A DNA stretch of 64,000 nucleotides from Streptacidiphilus jiangxiensis (GTDB taxonomy: Bacteria > Actinomycetota > Actinomycetes > Streptomycetales > Streptomycetaceae): NCBI RefSeq assembly GCF_900109465.1, contig NZ_FOAZ01000008.1, positions 124,001 to 188,000 on the forward strand, written 5' to 3'. Within the stretch, counting starts at the first letter, position 1. Every line of letters begins with the position of its first letter. The notes under the pieces were generated by a model that did not search any database, was not told the DNA's origin, and was given only the letters and a program-made list of their open reading frames with translations. Positions 9,022 to 18,259 of the stretch are shown piece after piece. Both the position numbers and the translations under genes were made by a program.

Positions 9022-10283
9022 CGAGGAGCACGAGCACCCATCGCGCTCACGCGGGCGCGGGCACGGCAGGGCGGTCGGCATCCGTGTCGTCCGCCTCCGC
9101 CGGAGCGGTCTCCGCAGCGCTGCTGGACGCGGTCCGGCTGCGCCTGGCCGAGTCCGGGGCGGAGCCCACCATCACCGGCGTCGCAGCCGCCCTGCGCGCC
9201 CAGGGCCGCCCCTACGGTGACACCGAGGTGCTGGAGATCGTCCGTGAGCTGCGCGCCGAGATGGTCGGCGCCGGTCCCCTGGACCGGCTGCTCAGCGATC
9301 CCGAAGTCACCGACGTCCTGGTGAACGGCCCACGCGAGGTCTGGGTCGATCGCGGGCACGGCCTGCAACGGGCCAGGGACGTCAAGTTCACCGACGAGCC
9401 GTCGGTGCGCCGCCTGGCTCAGCGGCTCGCCCACACCGCGGGCCGCCGTCTCGACGACGCGAGGCCGTGGACTGACGCCCGGCTGCCCCAGGGTGTGCGG
9501 CTGCACGCGGTGCTCCCGCCGGTCGCGGTCGGCGGCACCCTCATCTCCCTGCGCGTCAGCCGTCCCCGCCCCTTCACCCTCGAGGAGCTGGTGGCCTCGG
9601 GCTCGTTGACCAACTGGGGAGCAGGGCTGCTGCAGGCCCTGGTCCGGGCCCGGGTGGCGTACCTGGTCTCAGGCGGGACGGGCACCGGCAAGACCACCCT
9701 CCTGGCAGCCCTGCTCGGGCTGGTCCCGACGAGCGAACGCCTGGTCGTCGTCGAGGATTCGGCGGAGCTCCAGCCCGACCACCCCCATCTCGTCCGGCTG
9801 GAGGGGCGCCCGCCCAACCAGGAGGGAGTCGGCGGGATCGACCTGCGTGATCTGGTCCGGCAGGCGCTGCGGATGCGCCCGGACCGCCTGGTCGTCGGCG
9901 AGGTCCGCGGCAGTGAGGTCCTGGATCTGCTGGCCGCCCTGAACACCGGTCACGAGGGTGGCTGCGGGACGGTCCACGCCAACGCGGCCGTGGACGTCCC
10001 CGCCAGGCTGGAGGCGCTGGCGGCGACGGCGGGGCTCGGCCGTGCCGCCCTGCACAGTCAGCTCGCCGCCGCGCTGGACGCGGTGGTCCACCTCGTCCGA
10101 GCACCCGGAGGACAGCGCCGGGTCGCCGAGGTCTGCGTCCTTGAACGGGGCGCGGACGGCCTGGTGACGGCCCTCCCGGCCGTTCGGTTCCCTGCCGCGG
10201 GCGGGCAGGAGCCCGGCCCGGGGTGGCCCCGACTCGCCGAGCGCTGCGGCGGGCTCCGGGCTCCGTGGGCCCGGCCCAAGTGA
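9018..10283 (+). CDS. tadA: TadA/CpaF secretion ATPase
   Basis: Hexameric cytoplasmic ATPase that powers pilin assembly. 421 aa. Walker A GGTGTGKTT at 219-227, the Asp-box region VVVEDSAELQ near 245, and Walker B RLVVGEVRG near 295. The His box follows in GTVHANAA. The first about 30 residues are low-complexity Ser/Ala. The start overlaps the stop of the upstream gene (ATGA), so translation is probably coupled. Confidence 0.95.
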   Translation: MTRSTSTHRAHAGAGTAGRSASVSSASAGAVSAALLDAVRLRLAESGAEPTITGVAAALRAQGRPYGDTEVLEIVRELRAEMVGAGPLDRLLSDPEVTDVLVNGPREVWVDRGHGLQRARDVKFTDEPSVRRLAQRLAHTAGRRLDDARPWTDARLPQGVRLHAVLPPVAVGGTLISLRVSRPRPFTLEELVASGSLTNWGAGLLQALVRARVAYLVSGGTGTGKTTLLAALLGLVPTSERLVVVEDSAELQPDHPHLVRLEGRPPNQEGVGGIDLRDLVRQALRMRPDRLVVGEVRGSEVLDLLAALNTGHEGGCGTVHANAAVDVPARLEALAATAGLGRAALHSQLAAALDAVVHLVRAPGGQRRVAEVCVLERGADGLVTALPAVRFPAAGGQEPGPGWPRLAERCGGLRAPWARPK

Positions 10284-10480
10284 CGGGCCGGTCGATGCCG
10301 GCGTGCCTGCCCGGAGCCGGCCTGCGGCAGGGGCCGTGGGGCGGGACGCATCCGATCGGGGCCCAGGCGCCGGGGGACACCCCAGCCACGCCCCGCGGAG
10401 CTGCCCATCTCTGGCCCGTGCCCACCTGGCCTGGGCCCGGCTGGTCCGGCTCCGGGTGGGCGCATCGCTCGCATCATGCG

Positions 10481-11428
10481 ATGACGGCCATGGCGGCGAT
10501 GGGCACGGGTCCGGTCGGCGGGGGCGGCGGTACGTCCGGGCCTGGACAGGCCGAGCTGGGACTCGTCTGGCCCTCCGTCCACGCGCTGGCGACGGCGGCC
10601 GTCATGGCCCTGCTCGGGCTGGGTGCCTGGTGGCTGACGCGGCGTGACCGGATGACCCGGCGCCTCGTCCGGCTCTGTCCGGGCGTCGGGGAACAGCGCT
10701 CCGGAGCCTGGCGGCGGCACGTGCACCGGATGCGTGCCCTCCTTCCGGTGGAGCTGCTGCTCCTCCCGCTGGGCGCCGTCAGCGCCTGGCTGGCGGCCTC
10801 GCCCGTCCCCGCCCTGGTGGCAGCGGCGGCCGTGTGGCCGACGATCCGGCTCCGCCGCCGACGGCGGGCGTTGCGGGCCAGGGAGGACCGCCAAGCCGCC
10901 GTGGTGGAGCTCTGCGCGGCACTGGCGGGCGAGCTCCGCACCGGGGCAACGCCGTACCAGGCCGTCGAGATGGCCGTCGAGGGCCTCCCGCACGGGGACG
11001 CGATCGATTCGACCGCCCTGTTGGCCGCCGTCCGGTTGGGCGGCTCGGTGGACGGGGCGCTGACCCTCCTGGCGGAGACGCCAGGAGCCGAAGGCGCCAG
11101 GGGCGCCGCCGCCTGTTGGCGGGTCACCTCCGCCAGTGGGGCGGGCCTGGCCGAGGGACTGGACCGGGTTGCCGAGGGCCTGCGCTCCGAGCGGGCTCTG
11201 CGGGACTCCGTCCGGGCGGAACTGGCCGGCCCGCGCTCCACGGCGGTGCTCCTGGCTCTCCTGCCCGTGTTTGGCCTGGCGTTGGGCGCGGCCCTCGGGG
11301 CCGATCCGCTGCAGGTGTTGCTCCACACCACGTCAGGTCTGGTGTGTCTGCTGGTGGGCGGCCTCCTCGAGTACGCGGGGTTGGTCTGGACGGCCCGCAT
11401 CGCCCGCGCGGCGGAGCGCACCGCATGA
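10481..11428 (+). CDS. tadB: TadB-like inner-membrane platform protein
   Basis: 315 aa from ATG 10481. Seen: an N-terminal hydrophobic helix (about 30-50), two more near 85-120, a cytoplasmic T2SSF region with GELRTGATPYQAVEMA, and two C-terminal helices (about 255-300). This is the topology of TadB. The start is uncertain: ATG 10295 is in frame, 12 bases past tadA, but would add 62 Pro/Gly-rich residues; neither has a strong ribosome site. Confidence 0.8.
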   Translation: MTAMAAMGTGPVGGGGGTSGPGQAELGLVWPSVHALATAAVMALLGLGAWWLTRRDRMTRRLVRLCPGVGEQRSGAWRRHVHRMRALLPVELLLLPLGAVSAWLAASPVPALVAAAAVWPTIRLRRRRRALRAREDRQAAVVELCAALAGELRTGATPYQAVEMAVEGLPHGDAIDSTALLAAVRLGGSVDGALTLLAETPGAEGARGAAACWRVTSASGAGLAEGLDRVAEGLRSERALRDSVRAELAGPRSTAVLLALLPVFGLALGAALGADPLQVLLHTTSGLVCLLVGGLLEYAGLVWTARIARAAERTA

Positions 11429-11492
11429 GGGGGCGCGGGGTACGGTCCGCGTCACCCCTCGAACGACGTTCCTCCTCCGCAGGAGCCGCGGA

Positions 11493-12272
11493 GTGAACGC
11501 CGGATGGGTCACGGTGGCGGCCTTGCTCAGCGGGGCGACCGCCATGGGGACCGGGACGGTCCTGTACGTGCGTCGGCGCAGGGCGCTGCGCCGGGCCCGG
11601 CGGGTGGGCGTCGATCCCGTCCGTCGCCGGGAGGTGCGCCGCGCACGCCCGGGCGGGGAGCGCCTGCTGCCACGTGCGGCCTCCCTTGCGCTCGGAGCCG
11701 GTGCGGTGGCGCTGGTCGGCGGGGCGGCGGGGTGGGTGCTCGGGGTGGCGCTGACGGCGCTCGGGCTCCGCTACCTGCCGGCCCCGCCGGGGCCCGCCGA
11801 ACGGGCCCGGCGGCGGGAGTCCGCCCTGCTGCGCTCCCAACTCCCACTGACGGCGGAACTGCTGGCCGGCTGTATGGCCTCGTGGTGCCCGCCGGACGTC
11901 GCCCTTGGCGCCGTCGCCGAGGCGATGCCGGAGCCGATGGCCGGACGCCTCGTGGCCGCAGGGGTCCAGCTCTCCATGGGGGCCGACCCGGAGTCCTGCT
12001 GGGAGCGGCTCGCGGCGACCGACCCGGTGCTTGCGCCACTGGGTCGGTGCCTGGCCAGGGCGGCCTCCAGCGGGGCGCCCCCGGCAGCCGGTCTCGCCAG
12101 GCTCGCCGGCGCGGAACGGGTCTCGGCGGCCCGCGAGGCCCAGGCCAGGGTCCGCCGGGCGGGAGTGCTGGCGACTGCGCCGCTCGGGCTCTGCTTCCTG
12201 CCCGCCTTCGTCCTGGTCGGCGTCGTCCCGGTGGTCACCGGCCTTGCCGGGATCTTCCTGGGCCGCCTCTGA
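11493..12272 (+). CDS. tadC: TadC-like inner-membrane platform protein
   Basis: 259 aa from GTG 11493, with AGGAG seven bases upstream. T2SSF domain: SQLPLTAELLAGCMASW followed by an amphipathic region and two C-terminal hydrophobic segments, ending in GLAGIFLGRL. An N-terminal membrane helix covers about residues 3-25 and a second pair about 60-90. It pairs with TadB as the platform on which TadA acts. A short GGTCCGGT/ACCGGACC hairpin lies about 31 bases past the stop. Confidence 0.88.
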   Translation: MNAGWVTVAALLSGATAMGTGTVLYVRRRRALRRARRVGVDPVRRREVRRARPGGERLLPRAASLALGAGAVALVGGAAGWVLGVALTALGLRYLPAPPGPAERARRRESALLRSQLPLTAELLAGCMASWCPPDVALGAVAEAMPEPMAGRLVAAGVQLSMGADPESCWERLAATDPVLAPLGRCLARAASSGAPPAAGLARLAGAERVSAAREAQARVRRAGVLATAPLGLCFLPAFVLVGVVPVVTGLAGIFLGRL

Positions 12273-12579
12273 GTTGGAGTCCGGCTCCGGGCTGACCCGT
12301 CCGGTCCGGTGACCGGACCTGCACATCGGTCGGGCCGGCCCGTCTCCTCGCTTGACCCTGCCTCTTCGCTTGGCCCCGCCCCGTTGCCTGGCCCAGCCCC
12401 TCGCCGGGGTCCGCCCTTCGCTCGGCGCCCTCCGGGCCGGTCCGGCCCGGAGGTTCACCCGTCGGCGGCGCCGTTCCGGGAGCGGCCACCGCCCAGGACC
12501 GCCCTCGGTCCCGACGCCGCCCCACCCCATCTGTTCCGACGACCGTTCTGTCCGCCTGTTCACGACCCGAGGAGTCACC
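12273..12579. other. spacer between tadC and the pilin-like gene
   Basis: 307 bases. Holds one hairpin, GGTCCGGT (12303-12310) with ACCGGACC (12312-12319), then C-rich sequence and a GAGGAG ribosome site. The length suggests a separate promoter or processing site so that the pilin can be made in excess of the machine. No gene is seen. Confidence 0.4.
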
Positions 12580-13005
12580 GTGACCAAATCTCTGCGCATT
12601 CCCTCTGCTGACGTTCAGTCCGAGACCGCCTTTCCGGAACCGACCGCCCCGCCGACGCCCCGTCAGCCGGCGCCCGACCAGCCGCCGCAAAAGCCGGCTC
12701 GGTCCGATGCCGCCCCCGCGCCAGTGCCCTTCGCCAGGCTCTGCCTGCGTCGCCCACGAGCCGCGCTCGGGCTGCTGGCCTGCGTGGTCCAGGTCTGGCT
12801 GATGCACGGCGCCCATGTGCTGCGCTGCCGACTGCGTGCCCGCTTCGGGAGTCTCGCTGCCGACGACGGCATGACCACGGCGGAGTACGCCGTCGGCACG
12901 GTGGCGGCGTGCGGCTTCGCCGCCCTGCTCTACAAGGTCGTCACCAGCGGCGCCGTCTCCTCGGCGCTGCAGGGCCTGATCCGGCGAGCCCTCGGTGCCG
13001 TCTGA
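12580..13005 (+). CDS. DUF4244 pilin-like protein of the Tad operon
   Basis: 141 aa from GTG 12580, after GAGGAG. The C-terminal 45 residues look like a Flp-type pilin: DDGMTTAEYAVGTVAACGFA. The expected prepilin processing site is G/MTTAE with Glu at +5, followed by a hydrophobic helix. Unlike ordinary Flp pilins the mature segment sits behind about 95 residues of Pro-rich and basic leader containing a hydrophobic stretch (GLLACVVQVWLM). No prepilin peptidase gene is in the operon. Confidence 0.8.
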   Translation: MTKSLRIPSADVQSETAFPEPTAPPTPRQPAPDQPPQKPARSDAAPAPVPFARLCLRRPRAALGLLACVVQVWLMHGAHVLRCRLRARFGSLAADDGMTTAEYAVGTVAACGFAALLYKVVTSGAVSSALQGLIRRALGAV

Positions 13006-13384
13006 GCGTCGCCAGCCGCCCGGTGCGGGGCGGCCCGACGGTGACGCGGGCTACACGACGGCCGAGGCGGCAGTCGCCCTGCCGGCGCTCGTACTGGTCA
13101 GCGCGATGCTGCTGTGGGCCGTGCTGGTCGGATCGGCCCAGGTGCGGTGCGTGGACGCGGCCAGGGAGGCCGCCCGCGCGGCCGCGAGGGGCGATCCGGC
13201 GGCTGCGGCGCTGGGCCAGGCCGCCGCACCGCAGGGTGCGTCGGTGTCGGTCAGCGCTGCAGGCGACCGGGTGCGGGCCGAGGTGTCGGCGCTCAGCGGC
13301 GGGCCCGGCGGACTGCTGAGTTTCCGCGTCTCGGCGACGGCCGTGGCCGAACGCGAGCCCGGCGAGCCGGGGGCCCGGCCGTGA
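12995..13384 (+). CDS. TadE-like minor pilin
   Basis: 129 aa from GTG 12995, overlapping the upstream gene by 11 bases. GYTTAEAAVALPALVLVSAMLL is the TadE processing site and hydrophobic helix, with Glu at +4/5 after the cleaved Gly. The rest is a small extracellular Ala-rich domain. It overlaps the next gene by GTGA, so translation of the three pilin-type genes is coupled. Confidence 0.85.
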   Translation: MPSERRQPPGAGRPDGDAGYTTAEAAVALPALVLVSAMLLWAVLVGSAQVRCVDAAREAARAAARGDPAAAALGQAAAPQGASVSVSAAGDRVRAEVSALSGGPGGLLSFRVSATAVAEREPGEPGARP

Positions 13385-13827
13385 GGCCGCCTCGGCGGCC
13401 CGAGCCGCGCAGGGGGCGGCCCGGGCGACGTGGCGGGCGGTTCCGGCCACCTCGCCGGCAGTGTGGGGACACGGGGGCGGCCACCATCTGGCTGGTCGCG
13501 CTGCTCTCCCTGGTCGCGCTGGCGGCCACGGCCGCGCTGGCGGTGGCGGGCGCGATCGCGGCCCGCCACCGGGCGGAGTCCGCTGCGGACCTGGCGGCCC
13601 TGGCTGCGGCGGGCCGACTGCTCCTCGATCCGGGCCAGGCGTGTGCCGAGGCGGCCGCCATCGCCTCGGCCCAGGGCGCCACGCTCCGCGCCTGCACGAT
13701 CCGAGCGGACGCCATGGAGGACAGCGTCGAGGTCGACGTGTCCGTCCCCTCCCCGAGTGGTCTGATCCCCGGCCTGCCTCCCGCCCACGGCCGAGCCAGG
13801 GCGGGCCCGGTGACAGCGCCGTTCTGA
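13381..13827 (+). CDS. TadE/TadG-like pilus-associated membrane protein (Rv3654c type)
   Basis: 148 aa from GTG 13381. A very basic N-terminus (Arg/Pro, about 30 residues) precedes GAATIWLVALLSLVALAATAAL, a pseudopilin-like helix, and then RHRAESAADLAALAAA, the hallmark of the TadG/Rv3654c group. The small C-terminal domain is extracytoplasmic. Last gene of the tad operon; it ends 20 bases from a convergent methyltransferase gene. Confidence 0.8.
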   Translation: MRPPRRPEPRRGRPGRRGGRFRPPRRQCGDTGAATIWLVALLSLVALAATAALAVAGAIAARHRAESAADLAALAAAGRLLLDPGQACAEAAAIASAQGATLRACTIRADAMEDSVEVDVSVPSPSGLIPGLPPAHGRARAGPVTAPF

Positions 13828-13847
13828 CCTGCCCCGGGCCGACCCGA

Positions 13848-14717
13848 TCAGCCCAGGCGGTCCTGAACGGCAGCCAGTCGCGTTGTGGCGAGGTTGATCC
13901 GCAGCCCGCTGGGCAGCCGCCCGTCCGGTGCGACCTGGGCGGCCGCGGCGTCGAGGAACTCCTGGTGGAGCCGTTCCAGGGACGTCGCGTCGAGTTGGGT
14001 CACGTCGTAGAAGGTGTCGAGCATGCGCTGCCACACCTCCTCGGGGGTGCCGTCCATCCTGAGTGCGAACGGCAGCCATTCCACGGGCGCGAAGCCGAAC
14101 GGGGTGAGGATCTCGTCGAGCCCCTCGCGCTTGCGGCTGCGCGGGTCGCCCAAGCGGGGGCGGCCCTGCGGCTTCGGGGTGGCGTCGAGGTACGGCCGGG
14201 CGAGGTCGAGGAACAGGTCCATCCCGTCGCCGCCGAGCGGCCCGCCGCCGACCGCCACGGCCAGCGTGCCGCCCGGGGCCAGGACGCGGGCCGCCTCCGC
14301 GGCGACCTGGTCGACGTCGGCCATCAGCATGAACGCCATGTGCGACACGACGGCGTCGAAGCGGTCGTCCGGGAAGGGCAGCTGCTGGGCCCTGCCGTGG
14401 TGGAGGTGGGCGTCGGCCAGTTCGGGGCGGCGCCGGGCGATCTCCAGTTCACCGGACGACAGGTCCACGCCGGCGAGCTCCTGCGCCCCGCGCCCGGCGA
14501 ACAGCGCCAGTAGTGCGCCGTCAGCGCACCCGAGGTCAAGAACCCGCCGTACGGGCCCGACCCGGTCGGCCAGCACCTCGTAGCTGGTGCGGCCGTCCTC
14601 GGCCCGGTGGGCCTCCACGCCCTGCGACTGGAGTCCGGGCGTGTTGTCGTGGAACGCCCGGAGGTAACTCTCGGCGGCCTGCGCTCCGGGGCTGGGGGCT
14701 GTCTGCTGCGTGTTCAC
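13848..14717 (-). CDS. class I SAM-dependent methyltransferase
   Basis: 289 aa. Motif I VLDLGCADGALL near residues 59-70, then GVDLSSGE as the adenosine-binding acidic loop and FDAVVSHMAFML as motif II/III. The C-terminal region is unlike small-molecule O-methyltransferases I can name, so the substrate is unknown. The ATG overlaps the stop of the helicase gene by four bases, indicating translational coupling and perhaps a shared pathway. Confidence 0.85.
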   Translation of the reverse strand: MNTQQTAPSPGAQAAESYLRAFHDNTPGLQSQGVEAHRAEDGRTSYEVLADRVGPVRRVLDLGCADGALLALFAGRGAQELAGVDLSSGELEIARRRPELADAHLHHGRAQQLPFPDDRFDAVVSHMAFMLMADVDQVAAEAARVLAPGGTLAVAVGGGPLGGDGMDLFLDLARPYLDATPKPQGRPRLGDPRSRKREGLDEILTPFGFAPVEWLPFALRMDGTPEEVWQRMLDTFYDVTQLDATSLERLHQEFLDAAAAQVAPDGRLPSGLRINLATTRLAAVQDRLG

Positions 14718-17167
14718 CGGCGGACCCTATGGGGATCGTCCGGCGGCGCACCACCGGCTTGTGCCGGCCCGGACTCCCCGGTGTCCGGGCGGCCTGCGAG
14801 GAGCAGCCTCAGCAGGCGGACGGCGCCGTGCTTGTCCAGCGGGTCGTTGCCGTTGCCGCACTTGGGGCTCTGGATGCAGGACGGGCAGCCGCGCTCGCAC
14901 TCGCAGGAGGTGATGGCCTGCAGGGTGGCCGAGAGCCACTCACGGGCCCGCTCGAAACCGCGCTCGGCGAAGCCGGCGCCGCCCGGGTGGCCGTCGTAGA
15001 CGAAGACCGTGGGCAGCCCGGTGTCCGGGTGCAGGGGGACCGAGACGCCGCCGATGTCCCAGCGGTCGCAGGTGGCGAAGAGCGGGAGCAGGCCGATCGA
15101 GGCGTGCTCGGCGGCGTGGGCGGCGCCGGGGAGCTCGTCCGGCAGCAGGCCGGCGTCCTCCAACTGCTCCTCGGTCACCGTCCACCACACGGCCCGGGTG
15201 CGCAGCGTGCGTGGCGGGAGGTCGAGTTTGGTCTCGCCGAGGATCTCGCCGGTCAGCAGGCGGCGCTTGAGGAACGAGACGACCTGGTTGGTCACCTCGA
15301 CCGAGCCGAAGTTCAGGGTCGCCTCGCCCCAGGAGACCTGGCGGTCGGTGCCGAGCACGGCGATGTGCGTCGTGTCGCGGGCGACGGTGCTGTAGGGCGG
15401 GTTCGCCTGGGCGACCAGGGCCACCGAGTCCTCAAGGTCCAGCTCCTGCACCAGGTAGGTGCGGCCCTGGTGCAGATGGACCGCGCCGGTGTGCACGGCG
15501 GTGTGTGCGGAGCCGGCGTCGACGGTGCCCAGCAGGCGGCCGGTGTCCGCCTCGACGACCCGTACGGGGGAGCCGCCCTCGCCGCGGATGTCGACCAGGT
15601 CGGCGGCACGCTCGCGACGGGTCCAGAACCAGCTGTTCTCGCCGCGCCGACGCAGCATGCCGCGTCGCTCCAGCTGGGGCAGGAGTATCGGCGCGGACGG
15701 GCCGAACAGCTCCAGGTCACCCGGAGAGGTCAGCGGCAGCTCGGCGGCGGCCGCGCACAGGTGCGGCGCGAGGACGTGCGGGTTGTCCGGGTCCAGCACG
15801 GTCGACTCGACGGGTCGGCGGAACAGCGACTCGGGGTGGTGCACCAGGTAGGTGTCCAGCGGGTCGTCCCGGGCGATCAGGACGGCCAGCGCGCCCCCGC
15901 CGTCGCGTCCGGCCCGGCCTGCCTGCTGCCACAGGGACGCGCGCGTGCCCGGGTAGCCGGCCAGCAGCACCGCGTCGAGACCGGCCACGTCCACGCCCAG
16001 CTCCAGCGCGCTGGTGGAGGCCAGGCCGAGCAGCGCGCCCGAGTGCAGGGCGCGCTCCAGGGCCCGCCGTTCCTCGGGGAGGTAGCCGCCGCGGTAGGCG
16101 GCGACCCGGCGGGCCACCGCATCCCCCGCGGCTTCGGCCAGCCGTTCCTGGGCGATGACCGAGACCAGCTCGGCGCCGCGCCGTGAGCGGACGAAGACGA
16201 CGGTGCGGGTCTCGTCCAGCACCAGGTCGGTGAGCAGGTCGGCGGCCTCGGCGGTGGCCGAGCGGCGCACCGGCGCGCCGTGCTCGCCGGAGAGCTCGGT
16301 CAGCGGGGGTTCCCAGAGCGCGAAGACGGTCTCCCCGCGCGGGGATCCGTCGGAGGTCACCTCGGCGACGGGCAGGCCGGTCAGCCGTTCGGCGCTGTGC
16401 CCCGGCTCGGCGACGGTGGCCGAGGCCAGCAGGAACACCGGGTCGGCGCCGTAGCGGGCGCACAGGCGCCGTAGCCGGCGCAGCACCTGGGCGACGTGGG
16501 AGCCGAAGACGCCCCGGTAGGTGTGGCACTCGTCGATCACGACGTACCGCAACGACCGCAGGAAGGAGGCCCAGCGGGCGTGGCCGGGCAGGATCGCCCG
16601 GTGGAGCATGTCGGGGTTGGTCAGCACGTACGCCGCGTACTGGCGGACCCACTCGCGCTCCTCGAAGGGCGTGTCGCCGTCGTAGACGGCGGCTCGGACC
16701 CGGGTCAGTCCTGCCGCCTCCGGGCCGGCCTGGTCGGCGGCGGTTCGCAGCTCGCCCAGGCGGCGCAGCTGGTCGGCGGCGAGCGCTTTGGTGGGCGCGA
16801 GGTACAGGCCCGTTGCGCCGCGGCCGTTCTTGGCCTCGGTGCCGTCCAGCAGCGCGCTGAGGACGGGGGCCAGGTAGGCGAGCGACTTGCCCGAGGCGGT
16901 CCCTGTGGCGATCACCACATTTTGTCCGCTTATCGTCAGATTTGCCGCTTCGGCCTGATGTGTCCATGGCCGCTCGATGCCGGTTGCCCCGATCGCCGCC
17001 AGAACCTCCGGGCGCAGCCCCCCGGGCCAGTCCGCATAACGGGCGGGGCGGGCCGGGATGTGCTCCGTATGAGTGAGCCGATCTTGCCGCCCGGAGGCGC
17101 CCGTCAGGCGGTCGAGAGCGGCTTTGGGCGGGTCAGGACGCGGCTTCATCGGGCCCCAGTCTGTCAT
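14714..17167 (-). CDS. DEAD/DEAH helicase with DUF1998 (MrfA/YprA family)
   Basis: About 817 aa superfamily 2 helicase. Motif I ATGTASGKS (about 85), Ia APTKALAADQ, II DECH, III SATV, VI QQAGRAGRDG. The C-terminal domain ends with CECERGCPSC and a fourth Cys in CGNGND, the four-cysteine metal site of DUF1998. The B. subtilis relative MrfA (YprA) acts in mitomycin-adduct repair, which suggests DNA repair here. Several starts are possible: TTG 17191, GTG 17170, ATG 17167 (chosen) and ATG 17149; none has a clear ribosome site. Divergent from bldG. Confidence 0.9.
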   Translation of the reverse strand: MTDWGPMKPRPDPPKAALDRLTGASGRQDRLTHTEHIPARPARYADWPGGLRPEVLAAIGATGIERPWTHQAEAANLTISGQNVVIATGTASGKSLAYLAPVLSALLDGTEAKNGRGATGLYLAPTKALAADQLRRLGELRTAADQAGPEAAGLTRVRAAVYDGDTPFEEREWVRQYAAYVLTNPDMLHRAILPGHARWASFLRSLRYVVIDECHTYRGVFGSHVAQVLRRLRRLCARYGADPVFLLASATVAEPGHSAERLTGLPVAEVTSDGSPRGETVFALWEPPLTELSGEHGAPVRRSATAEAADLLTDLVLDETRTVVFVRSRRGAELVSVIAQERLAEAAGDAVARRVAAYRGGYLPEERRALERALHSGALLGLASTSALELGVDVAGLDAVLLAGYPGTRASLWQQAGRAGRDGGGALAVLIARDDPLDTYLVHHPESLFRRPVESTVLDPDNPHVLAPHLCAAAAELPLTSPGDLELFGPSAPILLPQLERRGMLRRRGENSWFWTRRERAADLVDIRGEGGSPVRVVEADTGRLLGTVDAGSAHTAVHTGAVHLHQGRTYLVQELDLEDSVALVAQANPPYSTVARDTTHIAVLGTDRQVSWGEATLNFGSVEVTNQVVSFLKRRLLTGEILGETKLDLPPRTLRTRAVWWTVTEEQLEDAGLLPDELPGAAHAAEHASIGLLPLFATCDRWDIGGVSVPLHPDTGLPTVFVYDGHPGGAGFAERGFERAREWLSATLQAITSCECERGCPSCIQSPKCGNGNDPLDKHGAVRLLRLLLAGRPDTGESGPAQAGGAPPDDPHRVRR

Positions 17168-17298
17168 CACGCCGATGGAGATTCGCCCCAAGGCGTCGTG
17201 CTGGCCAGGCGATAAGTGGTTGAATGCCTACGCGGCCGTGCAACGGGGCCAGGGTCCCCGCCATCGGCATGGAAGCAAGGCAAGGTGCTGGAGGTTCC
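17168..17298. promoter_or_regulatory. bldG leader and divergent promoter region
   Basis: Short region separating the helicase from bldG. GGAGG at 17290-17294 is the bldG ribosome site. Promoters must lie here; I cannot assign them precisely. Confidence 0.4.
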
Positions 17299-17640
17299 GT
17301 GGACCTGTCCCTGTCGACCCGTTCCGTCGGCGACCGCACGGTCGTCGAGGTGGGGGGCGAGATCGATGTGTACACCGCCCCGAAGCTGCGTGAGCAGCTC
17401 GTCGAGCTCGTCAATGAGGGTCACTACCACCTGATCGTGGACATGGAAGGTGTGGACTTCCTGGACTCGACCGGGTTGGGCGTGCTCGTCGGAGGGCTCA
17501 AGCGGGTGCGGGCCCACGAGGGTTCGCTCCGTCTGGTCTGCAACCAGGAGCGCATCCTCAAGATTTTCCGGATCACCGGACTGACGAAGGTGTTCCCCAT
17601 CCACGGTTCCGTGGACGAGGCTGTCGCCGCCAACGACTGA
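17299..17640 (+). CDS. bldG: anti-sigma factor antagonist BldG
   Basis: 113 aa STAS-domain protein, equal in length to S. coelicolor BldG. Begins [20 protein letters not shown] from GTG 17299 with GGAGG five bases upstream; longer open-frame starts lack this. The phosphoacceptor is S57 in FLDSTGLGV. Unphosphorylated BldG binds RsbW-like anti-sigma factors and frees stress and developmental sigma factors; it is required for aerial mycelium and antibiotics in Streptomyces. The following gene encodes a candidate partner anti-sigma factor and is co-transcribed with bldG in S. coelicolor. Confidence 0.98.
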   Translation: MDLSLSTRSVGDRTVVEVGGEIDVYTAPKLREQLVELVNEGHYHLIVDMEGVDFLDSTGLGVLVGGLKRVRAHEGSLRLVCNQERILKIFRITGLTKVFPIHGSVDEAVAAND

Positions 17641-17758
17641 GCTCGTGCCGGGCTCTCTCTGAGCGGCGGTGCACCCGGGAGCGGTGTCGGCGCGCGGGTT
17701 TCGCGCGTCCCGGCTCCCGGGGCCGGTCTGGAACCAGAACCTTTCGAGGGGGACATTG

Positions 17759-18223
17759 ATGGCCACCGTCGAACTGCGCTTCAGCGCGCTCCCGTCGCAC
17801 GTGCGAACGGCGCGGCTGGTCGCGGCTGCGGTCGCACGTCAGGCCGGGGTCGACGATTCGGTCCTCGACGAGGTTCGCCTCGCCGTGGGCGAGGCATGCT
17901 CGCGTGCGGTCGGTCTGCACGTGCGCAACGGAGTCTCACATCCCGTGCGGGTCAAGCTGACCCAGCAGGAGAAGCGCTTTCTGATCGAGGTCGGCGACGG
18001 TGTGCCGACGCCGGTCACCGCGCACGCCGACAGCAGCGCGGCCGAGGCCCTCAGCCTCGCCGCCGGTGCCGGCGGCAACGGCGGCGGTGAGCAGGCCGAC
18101 GACACCATGGGTCTGGCCGTGATCAGCGGCCTGGTCGACGACCTGGTCATCGGCCACGACGACGACGGCGGCATCATCCGTATGAGCTGGCCGATCGCCG
18201 ACCCCGCGGACGACGAGCTGTAG
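17759..18223 (+). CDS. RsbW-like anti-sigma factor / HATPase (BldG partner)
   Basis: 154 aa from ATG 17759 after GAGGGGG. GHKL ATPase fold: VLDEVRLAVGEACSRAV is the N-box helix, FLIEVGDGV the G1 region, and MGLAVISGLVDDL the G2 region. An insertion of about 35 residues (Ala/Gly/Glu-rich, about 95-120) lies in the ATP-lid region. It corresponds to SCO3548, which binds BldG in S. coelicolor. It lies 118 bases after bldG, probably one operon. The N-box Asn is replaced by Glu-Ala-Cys, so kinase activity on BldG should not be assumed. Confidence 0.9.
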   Translation: MATVELRFSALPSHVRTARLVAAAVARQAGVDDSVLDEVRLAVGEACSRAVGLHVRNGVSHPVRVKLTQQEKRFLIEVGDGVPTPVTAHADSSAAEALSLAAGAGGNGGGEQADDTMGLAVISGLVDDLVIGHDDDGGIIRMSWPIADPADDEL

Positions 18224-18259
18224 TCCGAGTCGGACCTGTCGGCCACGCCACGAGACGCC

